The notes beneath the pieces were generated by a model that had not been told where the DNA came from, searched no databases, and was given only the letters and a program-made list of their open reading frames with translations. From positions 1,550,001 to 1,614,000 of the forward strand of contig NZ_CP172346.1 of the NCBI RefSeq assembly GCF_044336245.1: DNA of 64,000 nt, written 5' to 3'. Origin of the DNA: Schlesneria sphaerica. Its GTDB lineage: Bacteria > Planctomycetota > Planctomycetia > Planctomycetales > Planctomycetaceae. The first letter of the stretch is position 1, and the number at the start of each line of letters is the position of its first letter. A program made the position numbers and the translations under genes. Of this stretch, positions 44,825 to 54,118 are shown piece by piece.

Positions 44825-46462
44825 ATGAACGAAACCGTGCGTACATCTCTATTTGTCGCAGGTGCGGTGCTCTCATTGATCGCCGCCCAGGTCACCAGCC
44901 GGGGTGTTACCAAGCCCCCTGCCGAGTTCAGTCAGGTCGGCACGCCGTTCTACCCTGACTTTGTGGATGCCGACGCAGCCAAGTCGCTGCAGGTCGTGAA
45001 CTACAATCCGGAAACGGCCAGCCTCCGAATCTTCGGCGTCGAGCAGGGCTCTGACGGTGTCTGGCGAATCCCGTCCCGCAATAACTACCCCGTCGACGGA
45101 AAAGAACGGCTTGGCAAGACGGCCACCTCGATCATCGGAATCAAGAAAGAGGCCCTGGCCGGTCCGCGAAAGAGCCAGCATATCGAGTTTGGCGTGCTGG
45201 ATCCCCTCAGCGAATCCGTCAGCGACTATCAGGGTGTCGGCAACCGCGTCACACTGAAAGATGGAAAAGACGGCAAAGTATTGGCCGATCTGATTATCGG
45301 TAAGGAAGTCAAAGGTCGAAGCGGCTTCTTCTATGTCCGCAATCCCTCGGAAGATCAGACCTACATCGCGAAGGTCAGTATCGACGTTTCAACAAAGTTT
45401 GCAGACTGGATCGAACCAGACCTGCTGAAGCTGGATGGTTCCAAGCTGCGATACATCAACATCGAAAAGCACAGTGTCGAGTTCGGACAGGATGGTGGTG
45501 GAAGTCTGGCCGGAAAAGAATCAAACCGGCTGACCCGAACTTCCGCAACGGACAAATGGAAGCTCGATGGACTTGATGATGCAGCCGAAGAAGTCAACGA
45601 AGACGAAGTCCGCAAGCTCGTCCAAGCGCTCGACGATCTGAAGATCGTTGGCGTGCGTCCCAAAAATGAAAAGTTGAAGAAGCGACTGCAGGACGATCAG
45701 GGGCTGGCACTGGACGACCGCACGCGGCGAGAGATGGAAGAGATTGGGTTCTTCTTCGTCCGTATGCCCGACCGGAAAGGGATGGCAATGATCTCTCAGG
45801 AAGGAGATCTGGCTGCCGTCACCGAACAGGGGGTCGCTTACGAGTTGCACTTCGGTTCCGTCTTTTCCGGGACTGAAGAAGAAGTTGAAGCCGGATTTAT
45901 CAACAAGGGTGAAGAGAAGTCCGACGCAGACGGGAAAGAGGCTGAGAACAAAGAGAAGAAAGACGAAGCCGACGCCAAAACGGACGCTCGCAAGATCAAG
46001 AGTCGCTATCTCTTCGCACAGGCCCAGTTCGATCCATCGGCTCTCGGCCCAAAACCTGAAGCACCCGAAAAGCCCGCAGCCCCTGCCGAACCAGCAGCTG
46101 CAAACGAAGAAACGCCTGCCGACGCCGCTGCAGCAGAGAACGTCGGCGAAAAGCCCGATCCCAAGAAGGTACACGAAGAGGCCTTGGCCAAGTACGACAT
46201 CGATCTCAAGAAATACGAAGCGGACCTCAAATCGTATGAAGAGAAAGTCAAAACCGGCGAAAAGCTGGTTAAAGACCTGAACCGGCGGTTTGCCGACTGG
46301 TACTATGTCATCTCGGGCGACAGCTTCGAAAACCTGCGACAGGGTCGGAAAACGCTGGTGAAGCCAAAGTCGACTCCTGAAAATGCAGCAGGTCAGTCGT
46401 CGCCGGCCGGAAACGTCGACCCTCAAGACGCTCCTGATTCCCAGGATGCATCGGCGAACTGA
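44825..46462 (+). CDS. DUF4340 domain protein
   Basis: A 545-residue protein with one N-terminal membrane segment (SLFVAGAVLSLIAAQ) and an extracytoplasmic DUF4340 domain made of repeated beta units (LRIFGVEQGSDGVWRIPSRN, GFFYVRNPSEDQTYIAKV). The region from about 365 to 480 is a low-complexity Glu/Lys/Ala/Pro stretch with probable coiled coil. DUF4340 genes regularly follow GldG-type transporter genes, and this one starts 97 bases after the GldF-GldG gene with a good AGGAG site, so the three probably work together. The function is unknown. Confidence 0.85.
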   Translation: MNETVRTSLFVAGAVLSLIAAQVTSRGVTKPPAEFSQVGTPFYPDFVDADAAKSLQVVNYNPETASLRIFGVEQGSDGVWRIPSRNNYPVDGKERLGKTATSIIGIKKEALAGPRKSQHIEFGVLDPLSESVSDYQGVGNRVTLKDGKDGKVLADLIIGKEVKGRSGFFYVRNPSEDQTYIAKVSIDVSTKFADWIEPDLLKLDGSKLRYINIEKHSVEFGQDGGGSLAGKESNRLTRTSATDKWKLDGLDDAAEEVNEDEVRKLVQALDDLKIVGVRPKNEKLKKRLQDDQGLALDDRTRREMEEIGFFFVRMPDRKGMAMISQEGDLAAVTEQGVAYELHFGSVFSGTEEEVEAGFINKGEEKSDADGKEAENKEKKDEADAKTDARKIKSRYLFAQAQFDPSALGPKPEAPEKPAAPAEPAAANEETPADAAAAENVGEKPDPKKVHEEALAKYDIDLKKYEADLKSYEEKVKTGEKLVKDLNRRFADWYYVISGDSFENLRQGRKTLVKPKSTPENAAGQSSPAGNVDPQDAPDSQDASAN

Positions 46463-46485
46463 ATTCCCCGGATGCAGGAATCCCA

Positions 46486-47448
46486 ATGGAACTTCGTCAA
46501 ATCGGCCGCACTGAGATCCTGGTTACTCCACTGGCGATGGGGTGCTGGCCGATTGCCGGAGTGACCAGCGTCGGAGTGACTGACGAGCAAAGCCTTGCCA
46601 CGCTTCAGGCCGCCGTTGATGGCGGCCTGAATTTCTTTGATACCGCCTACTGCTATGGCTACGACGGAGAAAGCGAAAAGCTGATCCGACGTGCCTTGGG
46701 GCATCGCCGAGACGAACTCGTGATCGCGACCAAGGGAGGTATCCACTATGAAAATCGTGTCCAGGTCAAGGATGCCCGGCCCGCCACATTAGAGCGAGAA
46801 TGTGAGGAAAGCCTGAAAAGGCTGGGGACCGATTACGTCGACCTGTACTACCTGCACGCCCCTGACCCCAATACACCAGTGGAGGAGTCCGCGGGTGCGC
46901 TGAAGGGGCTGCTGCAATCGGGAAAAGTCCGCAGCATTGGCGTTTCCAACTTTTCCCTTCAGCAATTAATCGCCTTTCAGGCGGTCTGCCCCCTCGCTGC
47001 TTACCAGCCACACTACAACATGCTGCAGCGGGAAATTGAGGAATCCCAGCTACCGTGGTGTATTGAGAATCATGTCTCTGCCATCGTGTATTGGCCCCTC
47101 ATGAAGGGCCTGCTGGCCGGAAAGCTTCCCCGGGACTATCAGTTCGATCCGAAAGATGGTCGGCCCAAGTACCCGATGTTCTCGGGAGACGAGTGGAACA
47201 AGAACCAGGACTTTCTCGATCGGTTGAGACCGATCGCGGAGGAGTGTCAGTCGACCGTCGCCCAGCTGGTCCTTAACTGGACGATTCAGCGTCCCGGGAT
47301 CACCGTGGCACTGTGTGGTGCCAAGCGTCCGGACCAGATCCGCGATAACGCGGCGGCTCTGACATGGACGCTGACCGCCGAACAGATTTCCCGCATCGAT
47401 CAGGCCATTCAAGATCGCGGCGCCGCCGCATCTCGAGCTGCCGTCTGA
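46486..47448 (+). CDS. Aldo/keto reductase
   Basis: A 320-residue AKR. The catalytic set is intact: Asp52 and Tyr57 in FDTAYCYGYDGES, Lys83 in IATKGG and His124 in YYLHAPD. The NADPH-binding C-terminal segment (ALCGAKRPDQIRDNAAAL) is typical. It reduces aldehydes, ketones or sugars with NADPH; the substrate is unknown. It follows the DUF4340 gene by 23 bases with an AGGA site, so it may be on the same message, though a functional link to the transporter is not evident. It is convergent with the HD phosphohydrolase gene. Confidence 0.93.
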   Translation: MELRQIGRTEILVTPLAMGCWPIAGVTSVGVTDEQSLATLQAAVDGGLNFFDTAYCYGYDGESEKLIRRALGHRRDELVIATKGGIHYENRVQVKDARPATLERECEESLKRLGTDYVDLYYLHAPDPNTPVEESAGALKGLLQSGKVRSIGVSNFSLQQLIAFQAVCPLAAYQPHYNMLQREIEESQLPWCIENHVSAIVYWPLMKGLLAGKLPRDYQFDPKDGRPKYPMFSGDEWNKNQDFLDRLRPIAEECQSTVAQLVLNWTIQRPGITVALCGAKRPDQIRDNAAALTWTLTAEQISRIDQAIQDRGAAASRAAV

Positions 47449-47630
47449 CCGCCACCCCAACGCGATCAATACAACTCCCCATAAGCGGTTTCAGACCTAG
47501 GCAGGAATCGAGCGGACGAACATCGCGAATTCGTCTGATCCCCTCATGGAATCTGTCCAGGACGAGGATCCAATGACCCTCGTCCGTCGCCCGTTCCAGA
47601 GTCGTCGCACCGCGTCACGCGATGAAGCGT

Positions 47631-49964
47631 TCAAGCGGTTTTCTGCTCGGGGTATTTGATACGACCGTGGTGGATGCCGATCAGCGACTTCGTGAGCGAA
47701 TCCTCGATGACAGCCAGTTCGCTCAGTGTTAACGAGCTTTCATCAAACTGACCATCCAGCAGCCGCTTCATCGCGATTTCGTGGACGAGCGTCTCGAGTC
47801 GCTTTGGCGTTGGCTCGGCCAGCGTCCGGCTTGCCCCTTCCACAGCGTCGGCGATCATCAATACGGCCGCTTCCCGAGACTGCGGCCGAGGGCCTGGATA
47901 TCGGTACGCCGATTCCTGCACGTCGTAGCGATGGTCAGGCTGCATTTCCGCCTGCTTTGTCGCAGCGTGAAAGAAGTACTCGACCAGCGTGGTCCCATGA
48001 TGCTGCTCGATAAAATCGATCAGCGGTTCGGGAAGGTTATGCTGGTGGGCCAGTTCAACCCCGTCTTTGACGTGACCAATAATCACCAGGGCACTCATCG
48101 CCGGATTCAGCGATTCATGGCGGCTGGTTTGGCCAGCAGTCATATTCTCCACAAAGTAATGGGGCTTCATCATCTTCCCGATGTCGTGATAGTACGCCCC
48201 CACACGACACAACAAGCCGTTGGCCCCGATAGCGTCCGCAGCCGTCTCGGCAATCGTGGCAACCCCGTTGGAGTGACTGTAAGTCCCCGGCGCCCGCTGA
48301 ATCAGTTCCTGCAGCAACGGATGCGAGACATCGCTCAGTTCCAGCAGACTGATATCCGTGACCACACCGAACAGATTTTCGACGAATGGCAGACTACCGG
48401 AAACCAGGAATCCAGACAGAAAACACCAGCCGGCTCCCCGCAGTCCATTCAAGAGAAAGCGGTGATCGGCGTCTGCCCACAATTGTCCCAGCTGCTGCGT
48501 TTCGATGATCCCCGTACCGAGTGTGATGAACAGGTACGTCAGTGCCGCGCCGAATCCCACTTTGACCAGCTTCATGCGGTTGGACACCTGATTGAGTGGT
48601 ACCACCGAAGCAGCAATCGCGCTCATCAGGACCACAAACCCGCTCACGTCCCCCCCGATGGAAAGCGTCACGACGAGTGACATGGCGAAGCCGGTGAGTG
48701 CCGCCAGAACCTGGTTATAGGCGATCGCCAGCACCATCACAGTGCAGAGCAGTGGCACAACTTCCGCTCGCCAGTGATCGAACGACAGCAACCGACTCAA
48801 CACGACTGACAGCGTGACCGCGAACAGATAGACGGCCAGTCGACTGACATTCGTCGCCAGCCTTCGCTCGTTCCTCACCAGGTAGCAGCCAATCAATCCG
48901 CTCAGGACGATCAACAGTAAAAGAACTGTGACCATCCGCACGATGCGTTCGCCGATGCCCACGCGGCTTTCAAGCTCGTCGTACTGGGCATGCAGGACGT
49001 CCAGGTATTCCTCGGTAATCTTGCTACCCGGTGGAACCAGCAGCGTCCCTCGCTTGTACGTATCTTTCACGGGCGGGGTCGACAGGTTCGCCAGAGTGAT
49101 TCGCTGGTTCGTCGTCGCCAGATCAAACTCGAGTGAAGGAATGATGCGATTGCGAAGCCACTTCTCGAGGATCGGCTGCAGGGGAGTCAAAAGTGGAAAC
49201 GACTTCCACTGGCTCCCAAGGCTGCCTGTTGCCTTGAGCAGTTCGTCGAGAACGACGTCCGACGCAAACCGCTTGGGTGGGTCTTCGGTCGAGTCACTGA
49301 GAATGCTGATTTCGTCGTCGAGGCGAATTTTCTGACGTGGCCGTGACAGCTCTGCCAGGTCGACAATCCCGACCTGCAGCAGCGGAGCCACGAATTGTGA
49401 GAATTCGCCATACAGTTCGTTGATCGGTCGCTCTGCCAGATTCGCTGGACCAAGCGCTGATCGAAGGGATTTCCACTCTTCTTCGAAGGCGGTCGTGCGG
49501 GGATCGAGCGGAGTTGGCCCACTCGCAATCCAGCCGAACGCCGCGCGACACTCGGCCGAAAGTTCTTCGAAGCGACTCACTTCGACAACTTCCAGCAGAT
49601 GACGCCTGAGATCGGTCCCCAGGTTCTCAAGCCGCTCAACCCCGGCCGGAATCTTCCGGAAGACGGGGGGTTCGCGATTGATGCGGTCGATTCGGGCAAG
49701 CTCTGTCTTGTCCTGATTGACGCGGGTGAAATCGACGCGAGCCAGCATCCCGTTCGGAACATCGTCACCCAGACGATGAGGGAACGGAGCCTGCCAACTT
49801 TGCAATGCAATGACCAGACCTGCCAAAACGACGAAGCAAATTGCGAGACGCAATGCGACATCGGTTTGGCTCAGTCGTTCTGTTAGACGGCCGGACCAGG
49901 ACGTGCCCACCTTGTGAACGGACAGTCGGCCCGGACGTACTCGACGAGAGAAGAAAAAGCTCAT
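47631..49964 (-). CDS. PgpH-like 7TM-HD family phosphohydrolase
   Basis: A 777-residue membrane protein. A first membrane segment (about 45-62) is followed by the extracytoplasmic 7TMR-HDED domain, seven further membrane segments (about 340-560) and a cytosolic HD domain with TYSHSNGVATIAETAADAIG and YYHDIGKMMKP. The HD residues are intact. Relatives such as PgpH hydrolyse cyclic di-AMP; whether this organism makes it is not shown here. The ATG at 49964 is 35 bases past the phoH stop; an in-frame start at 50111 would overlap phoH. The phoH, HD and ybeY order is common, but no ybeY gene follows. Confidence 0.9.
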   Translation of the reverse strand: MSFFFSRRVRPGRLSVHKVGTSWSGRLTERLSQTDVALRLAICFVVLAGLVIALQSWQAPFPHRLGDDVPNGMLARVDFTRVNQDKTELARIDRINREPPVFRKIPAGVERLENLGTDLRRHLLEVVEVSRFEELSAECRAAFGWIASGPTPLDPRTTAFEEEWKSLRSALGPANLAERPINELYGEFSQFVAPLLQVGIVDLAELSRPRQKIRLDDEISILSDSTEDPPKRFASDVVLDELLKATGSLGSQWKSFPLLTPLQPILEKWLRNRIIPSLEFDLATTNQRITLANLSTPPVKDTYKRGTLLVPPGSKITEEYLDVLHAQYDELESRVGIGERIVRMVTVLLLLIVLSGLIGCYLVRNERRLATNVSRLAVYLFAVTLSVVLSRLLSFDHWRAEVVPLLCTVMVLAIAYNQVLAALTGFAMSLVVTLSIGGDVSGFVVLMSAIAASVVPLNQVSNRMKLVKVGFGAALTYLFITLGTGIIETQQLGQLWADADHRFLLNGLRGAGWCFLSGFLVSGSLPFVENLFGVVTDISLLELSDVSHPLLQELIQRAPGTYSHSNGVATIAETAADAIGANGLLCRVGAYYHDIGKMMKPHYFVENMTAGQTSRHESLNPAMSALVIIGHVKDGVELAHQHNLPEPLIDFIEQHHGTTLVEYFFHAATKQAEMQPDHRYDVQESAYRYPGPRPQSREAAVLMIADAVEGASRTLAEPTPKRLETLVHEIAMKRLLDGQFDESSLTLSELAVIEDSLTKSLIGIHHGRIKYPEQKTA

Positions 49965-49998
49965 ACCTTCTGTTTCTGAGAACCGACAAGGACTTAGG

Positions 49999-51123
49999 TC
50001 AGTCGGTGTCTGAGTTTGGTAGTGCGGATGGTTTCGACGCGTCAGTGACACCAGATTCGGACACGGTATCGGACGTTGACGACAGTTCACTGAGCGGAAC
50101 TTCCTCGACATCGCCCGTGCCCGGGTTCACATTTTCCGTTTCGCCAGCTTGGTGCCAGGAATTCTCCCACCTGCCGTCTGGAGGGCCGTCTCGACGTACA
50201 TCGTACGCCTGGACGATCTTACGAACGAGCGGATGTCGGACAATATCCGAACCGGAGAGTGACACAGTGGCAATTCCCGGAATATTTCTCAACCGGCGAA
50301 TGGCGTCATTAAGGCCACTTTCGACACGGTCCGGAAGGTCGGTTTGCGTTCCGTCACCCGTAACGACGATCTTTGAATGATGTCCCATTCGGGTCAGGAA
50401 CATCTTCATCTGGGTAACGGTCGTATTCTGAGCCTCGTCGAGAATCATGAACGTGTTATTCAGCGTTCGCCCACGCATGTAGGCCAGCGGGATAATCTCG
50501 ATCACTTCTTTATCGAGGTAACGCTGGACCTGTTCAAAGTCCAGAATGTCACCCAGTGCGTCGAGCAACGGACGCAGATAGGGATTCACTTTGGCCAGCA
50601 TATCCCCGGGCAGGAAGCCCAGCTTTTCACCCGCTTCGACCGCAGGCCGCACGAGCACGATCTTTCGTACCTGTTCGAGCCGCAGTGCGTTAACTGCCAT
50701 CGCTACGGCAAGATACGACTTACCTGATCCCGCTGGACCTTCGCAGATCACCAGGTCATGCTCACGAATGGCTCGGATATAGTCACGCTGTCCGGTCCCC
50801 AGCGGGCGGATTTTCCGGGCTTTGTGAAATACATCAATCAATTCATCAGGATTCGAACTGACCGGGAACTGGCCTCGGTGCAAGGCTCGATCGAATTCAT
50901 CGTCGTCCAGCAGGCCTTTCTGTTCGATGATCGATCGCAGTTCAGAAACAATTTCCTTCCCGAGATCGACTTGAGCCTGCTCGCCGTGAAGATGAAGCTC
51001 GTCACCGCGGAGAACGACGTCAAGATGCAGAACATCTCGCAAACGACGAAGGTTCTTATCGCGAAGCCCGAAAAGGGTGCGAACATCTTCATAGTTGCGA
51101 AACTGAACTCGTCCTTCAGACAT
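49999..51123 (-). CDS. PhoH family ATPase
   Basis: A 374-residue PhoH-like protein. An N-terminal KH-like segment (about residues 15-70) precedes the ATPase core, with Walker A GPAGSGKS at 129-136 and Walker B FMILDEAQN near 230, and LVRPAVEAGEKLGFLPGDM, a PhoH hallmark. It is probably involved in RNA metabolism or ribosome assembly in the cytoplasm. The C-terminal 65 residues are hydrophilic, acidic and probably disordered, beyond the family core. The start has an AGGA site with seven-base spacing. It is the first gene of a leftward operon with the HD phosphohydrolase. Confidence 0.92.
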   Translation of the reverse strand: MSEGRVQFRNYEDVRTLFGLRDKNLRRLRDVLHLDVVLRGDELHLHGEQAQVDLGKEIVSELRSIIEQKGLLDDDEFDRALHRGQFPVSSNPDELIDVFHKARKIRPLGTGQRDYIRAIREHDLVICEGPAGSGKSYLAVAMAVNALRLEQVRKIVLVRPAVEAGEKLGFLPGDMLAKVNPYLRPLLDALGDILDFEQVQRYLDKEVIEIIPLAYMRGRTLNNTFMILDEAQNTTVTQMKMFLTRMGHHSKIVVTGDGTQTDLPDRVESGLNDAIRRLRNIPGIATVSLSGSDIVRHPLVRKIVQAYDVRRDGPPDGRWENSWHQAGETENVNPGTGDVEEVPLSELSSTSDTVSESGVTDASKPSALPNSDTD

Positions 51124-51485
51124 AAACTTTTCCTGAGATCGCCAGTCTTCGTCCCACTGGAAGCAGAGAGTGCATTCCGAGTGCCAATGTCAGACTGGAA
51201 GTGTCCGCGACCCGCGGTCGCGTGCTGCGTACACTTTAACGTTTTTGGGAATCACTCGCAAAAGAACTACACACGAAAATGGATTCGTCGTAAAACTCGG
51301 CCGAATTTACGCCGCAACGGTCTGGGCAAGACGGTTGTTTTGTGAAGTCTGTGACTTCCGTAGCGGTTGTATTCAAGGTAGGGGCGTAGAAAGTTCGATG
51401 AGAGACTAAAGGATTTTCACTGTCGTCAGGACGCATAAGTTTCCCACGACACCGCCGTTTGCGGCGGCAACACGGAAGTTGCCCA
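51124..51485. other. Divergent intergenic region between phoH and the ExeA-like gene
   Basis: No gene was seen in these 362 bases. A seven-base GC stem with a three-base loop (CGCGACC, CGC, GGTCGCG) lies at 51206-51222, about 80 bases upstream of the phoH start. Promoters for both genes must lie here, but none matches a consensus well. Confidence 0.4.
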
Positions 51486-53774
51486 ATGTACGAAGCCAGT
51501 TTTGATTTGAAGCGTCGCCCGTTTGGCGCAACTCCTGATGCCACATGCTTTCTCGCTGCCGCACCGATTCAAGCCGCACTGGATGAGGTGCTTGTCTGCA
51601 TTGAACAAGGCCAAGGGATTTCTGTGGTGACGGCGCCGGCTGGCGTGGGAAAGACGCTGTTGTGCGAACGCCTGAGAATGGAACTGAAGCCTCGTTTTGA
51701 AACCATCTTCCTTCGCCATGCCAGTTTTCTTACACGTCGCGCCCTCCTGCAGACATTGCTTTGCGAGCTCAATCATTCGTATCAGCACTCGTCGGAACAA
51801 GAGCTTCGCCTTGCGCTTTGGCCCGCAATCCGTAAATTACAGCCTCAGCGAGAAGCGCTGGTCCTGATTTGCGATGAAGCTCACCAATTGTCCAAAAACC
51901 TGATCGAGGAATTGCGTATCCTTGCCGACTTCGCCGAAGCGGGAAAACCGCTGGTCCGGCTGGTCCTGGTGGGGCAGCTCAATCTGGAAGATAAGCTCGC
52001 CCTTCCCAGCCTCGAAGCGTTCAACCAGCGTATCCGTGCGCATGTCAGCCTGCCCACATTCGACCGCGCCGGGTCTCTCGACTACATCGATTACCGTCTC
52101 ACCTGGGCAGGTGGACGTACCCACGAAATTTTCACCCCGCAGGCGCTGGATGTCATCGTGCAGGCCAGCGATGGGGTTCCCCGATGCATGAATCAACTGG
52201 CAGACCATACCCTGCTGCTCGCCTTTGTTGCCGAACAGCGTCCCGCCGGTGAAGAACTCGTTCGCGAAGCCCTCAACGACCTGCGACAGCTTCCTCTGCA
52301 GTGGAACGAGCCATCCACCCCGACGAGGTCGTACGAGCAACCAACGTTCGGTCAGACTGTCGAGTCGGTCGAAGACGACTCCATCGGCAACGCGATTGAA
52401 CGGAATAGTTCCCATCCCTCTGCGTATGCCTACGAATCATCGTCCCTCGAGGTGGGCACCGAGTTGCCTGCCTGGAAAGATTCTTCCTTCAAAACAGAAA
52501 CGGATGAACCGGTGAACCACAATAATCTCCATTCGTGGGAAACCGCCAGTTGGGTCGAACCTGTCGCCATCGAAGCGCAGAGCGATGACTGGAAACATGT
52601 CATTGATCTGTTCCGTGTCGCGGAAAGCGAATCCTCGCCCTCAACATCCGAAACGAATGAAGAAGATGCGCAGGAATTTACCTTGTCGTCTGCCTCAGAG
52701 TCGTCTAGCACAGAGCAGGAATCGTCCGACGAGGAAGTTTCCACACCGCAGTACACGTTCAGTGCGCGTTCTCGTCGAGTTGACCACGCCCCACAGTCAG
52801 TCACCAGCGATGGTGACGATGATGAGACGCTCTCAGGTGAACTCGAAGAGTCCGAAACCGAATCGGACGAAACGCCTTCCGCTCCAGCCCCGGTAACACC
52901 GCGTGTCGACAGACAGCGGTCCGAGGAACGTCGGGTGAGTTCTCATTCGCCAGCAAATCCTCAGTACATTTCGAAACCTTCCGAAGTCTTCGAAGAAGAA
53001 GTCATTTTTGACCGGTACGCTGCAATCGACGCGGGATTTGTTCCCGCGTTCGCGCCTTACGTCGACACGGCAAAACCCGCGGAGGTTCACGCTCAGCCGC
53101 AGACCGCATCAAGTCTGGCTGCGCAGCGCGACATCAAACCTGTTGAGAGCGAAACTCCGATGGCGCCGGCTCAGGTCATCGCTCCCGCGAATGCCCACGA
53201 GCTGATCGTGGAGCAGGTGCTCGAATCGGTGGGACCAGCATCACACAATCTGGATTCGCACGAGCTTGAACAGATTCTGGGCGCGGTTCATGAGCTGATT
53301 GAACTCACAAATCAGGAAGTCGCGGAATCGCATTCGAGTTCCTCGTTTGAATCCCTGACGGCACCTCCGATTCAACTCGACGAGCCGCAACTGACCGAAG
53401 AAATCGTCGCCGAAGATGTCTTCGACTGGAATCAGTCCAAGGAACAGCCCCAGCGTCCTCAGTACGTTGAACATGATCCGAATCTTGTCGAAGAGGCAGA
53501 GCGGACCCATGACCTCTATGAGGAAGCCGCGAAAACCGATTGGTGGTCACCTCCCTCACGACAGGATGAAGAGGAGATTCTCCGTTCGCTCCAGCGAGAC
53601 ATTCCTGCCGTCCCACCCGCGAACGCTCCGTCTGCTGCCGAACTGACTTCGACTATTGAAAGCGCAGCGGGTTGGGAAGTCGTGGAAACCGATCCTGTCG
53701 AACAGACTGAGACAAAGCGGCCGTTCCGTTACCTCTTCAGCATGCTGCGACGGAAGCAGCAGCAAACACACTGA
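51486..53774 (+). CDS. ExeA/MshM-like AAA ATPase with long acidic tail
   Basis: A 762-residue protein. The first 270 residues form an ExeA/GspA-type AAA ATPase: the N-terminal FDLKRRPFGATPDATCFL motif, Walker A APAGVGKT at 50-57, Walker B LVLICDEAH at 125-133, and the family segment PTFDRAGSLDYIDYRLTWAG. ExeA-like proteins work with secretion or peptidoglycan-remodelling systems. The remaining 490 residues are extremely rich in Glu, Ser, Asp, Thr and Pro, and look disordered. No peptidoglycan-binding or membrane segment is visible, unlike classical ExeA. It has no secretion genes beside it. The start is ATG 51486. Confidence 0.83.
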   Translation: MYEASFDLKRRPFGATPDATCFLAAAPIQAALDEVLVCIEQGQGISVVTAPAGVGKTLLCERLRMELKPRFETIFLRHASFLTRRALLQTLLCELNHSYQHSSEQELRLALWPAIRKLQPQREALVLICDEAHQLSKNLIEELRILADFAEAGKPLVRLVLVGQLNLEDKLALPSLEAFNQRIRAHVSLPTFDRAGSLDYIDYRLTWAGGRTHEIFTPQALDVIVQASDGVPRCMNQLADHTLLLAFVAEQRPAGEELVREALNDLRQLPLQWNEPSTPTRSYEQPTFGQTVESVEDDSIGNAIERNSSHPSAYAYESSSLEVGTELPAWKDSSFKTETDEPVNHNNLHSWETASWVEPVAIEAQSDDWKHVIDLFRVAESESSPSTSETNEEDAQEFTLSSASESSSTEQESSDEEVSTPQYTFSARSRRVDHAPQSVTSDGDDDETLSGELEESETESDETPSAPAPVTPRVDRQRSEERRVSSHSPANPQYISKPSEVFEEEVIFDRYAAIDAGFVPAFAPYVDTAKPAEVHAQPQTASSLAAQRDIKPVESETPMAPAQVIAPANAHELIVEQVLESVGPASHNLDSHELEQILGAVHELIELTNQEVAESHSSSSFESLTAPPIQLDEPQLTEEIVAEDVFDWNQSKEQPQRPQYVEHDPNLVEEAERTHDLYEEAAKTDWWSPPSRQDEEEILRSLQRDIPAVPPANAPSAAELTSTIESAAGWEVVETDPVEQTETKRPFRYLFSMLRRKQQQTH

Positions 53775-54118
53775 TAGGACGACATCGGTCTAACCGGGCA
53801 CAGCAGCAAACGTAAACCGTGCTGCTGCTGAATGACTCCAATTCTGAGTTTCGGCCATCGGGAATCCGGCCGGCAATCCCCTGGCAAGTTGTCGGCTATT
53901 GCTTGAGTAAGCCCCTGATCGACCGCTTCCGCGCAAGCCGTTCGCGAAAGCCTGAATTGCAGACTCGACGGCATGAATGCGGGCAGTCGCTCACCGCCAG
54001 TCCTCTTTCTGGTGCTCACATCGGATGGGTCGACGGAGACAAATCGATGCGGTTATAGTGCTGCACCGATTCGACCTGCTTCGAAATGACAGTTCACGTA
54101 TCACGGTGGAGCGTCTCA
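53775..54118. other. Intergenic region upstream of the DUF6807 gene
   Basis: No gene was seen in these 344 bases. The hairpin at 53801-53827 follows the ExeA-like stop codon. A promoter for the DUF6807 gene is expected, but no consensus match was found. Confidence 0.4.
53801..53827 (+). terminator. CAGCAGC hairpin after the ExeA-like gene
   Basis: A seven-base stem (CAGCAGC with GCTGCTG) and a 13-base loop lie 26 bases past the stop codon. A second CAG-rich stretch at the end of the coding region could pair with the same arm. No T-run follows. Confidence 0.35.

Noticed and set aside
45521..46486. 321-codon antisense frame in the DUF4340 gene
   Set aside because: It is a shadow of the low-complexity Glu/Lys/Ala/Pro coding region; the apparent Phe/Leu-rich sequence is its complement.
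53745..53830. CAG-rich stretches resembling a trinucleotide repeat
   Set aside because: Only two short runs, one coding for Gln at the end of the ExeA-like protein; too short for a microsatellite and better explained as a hairpin.
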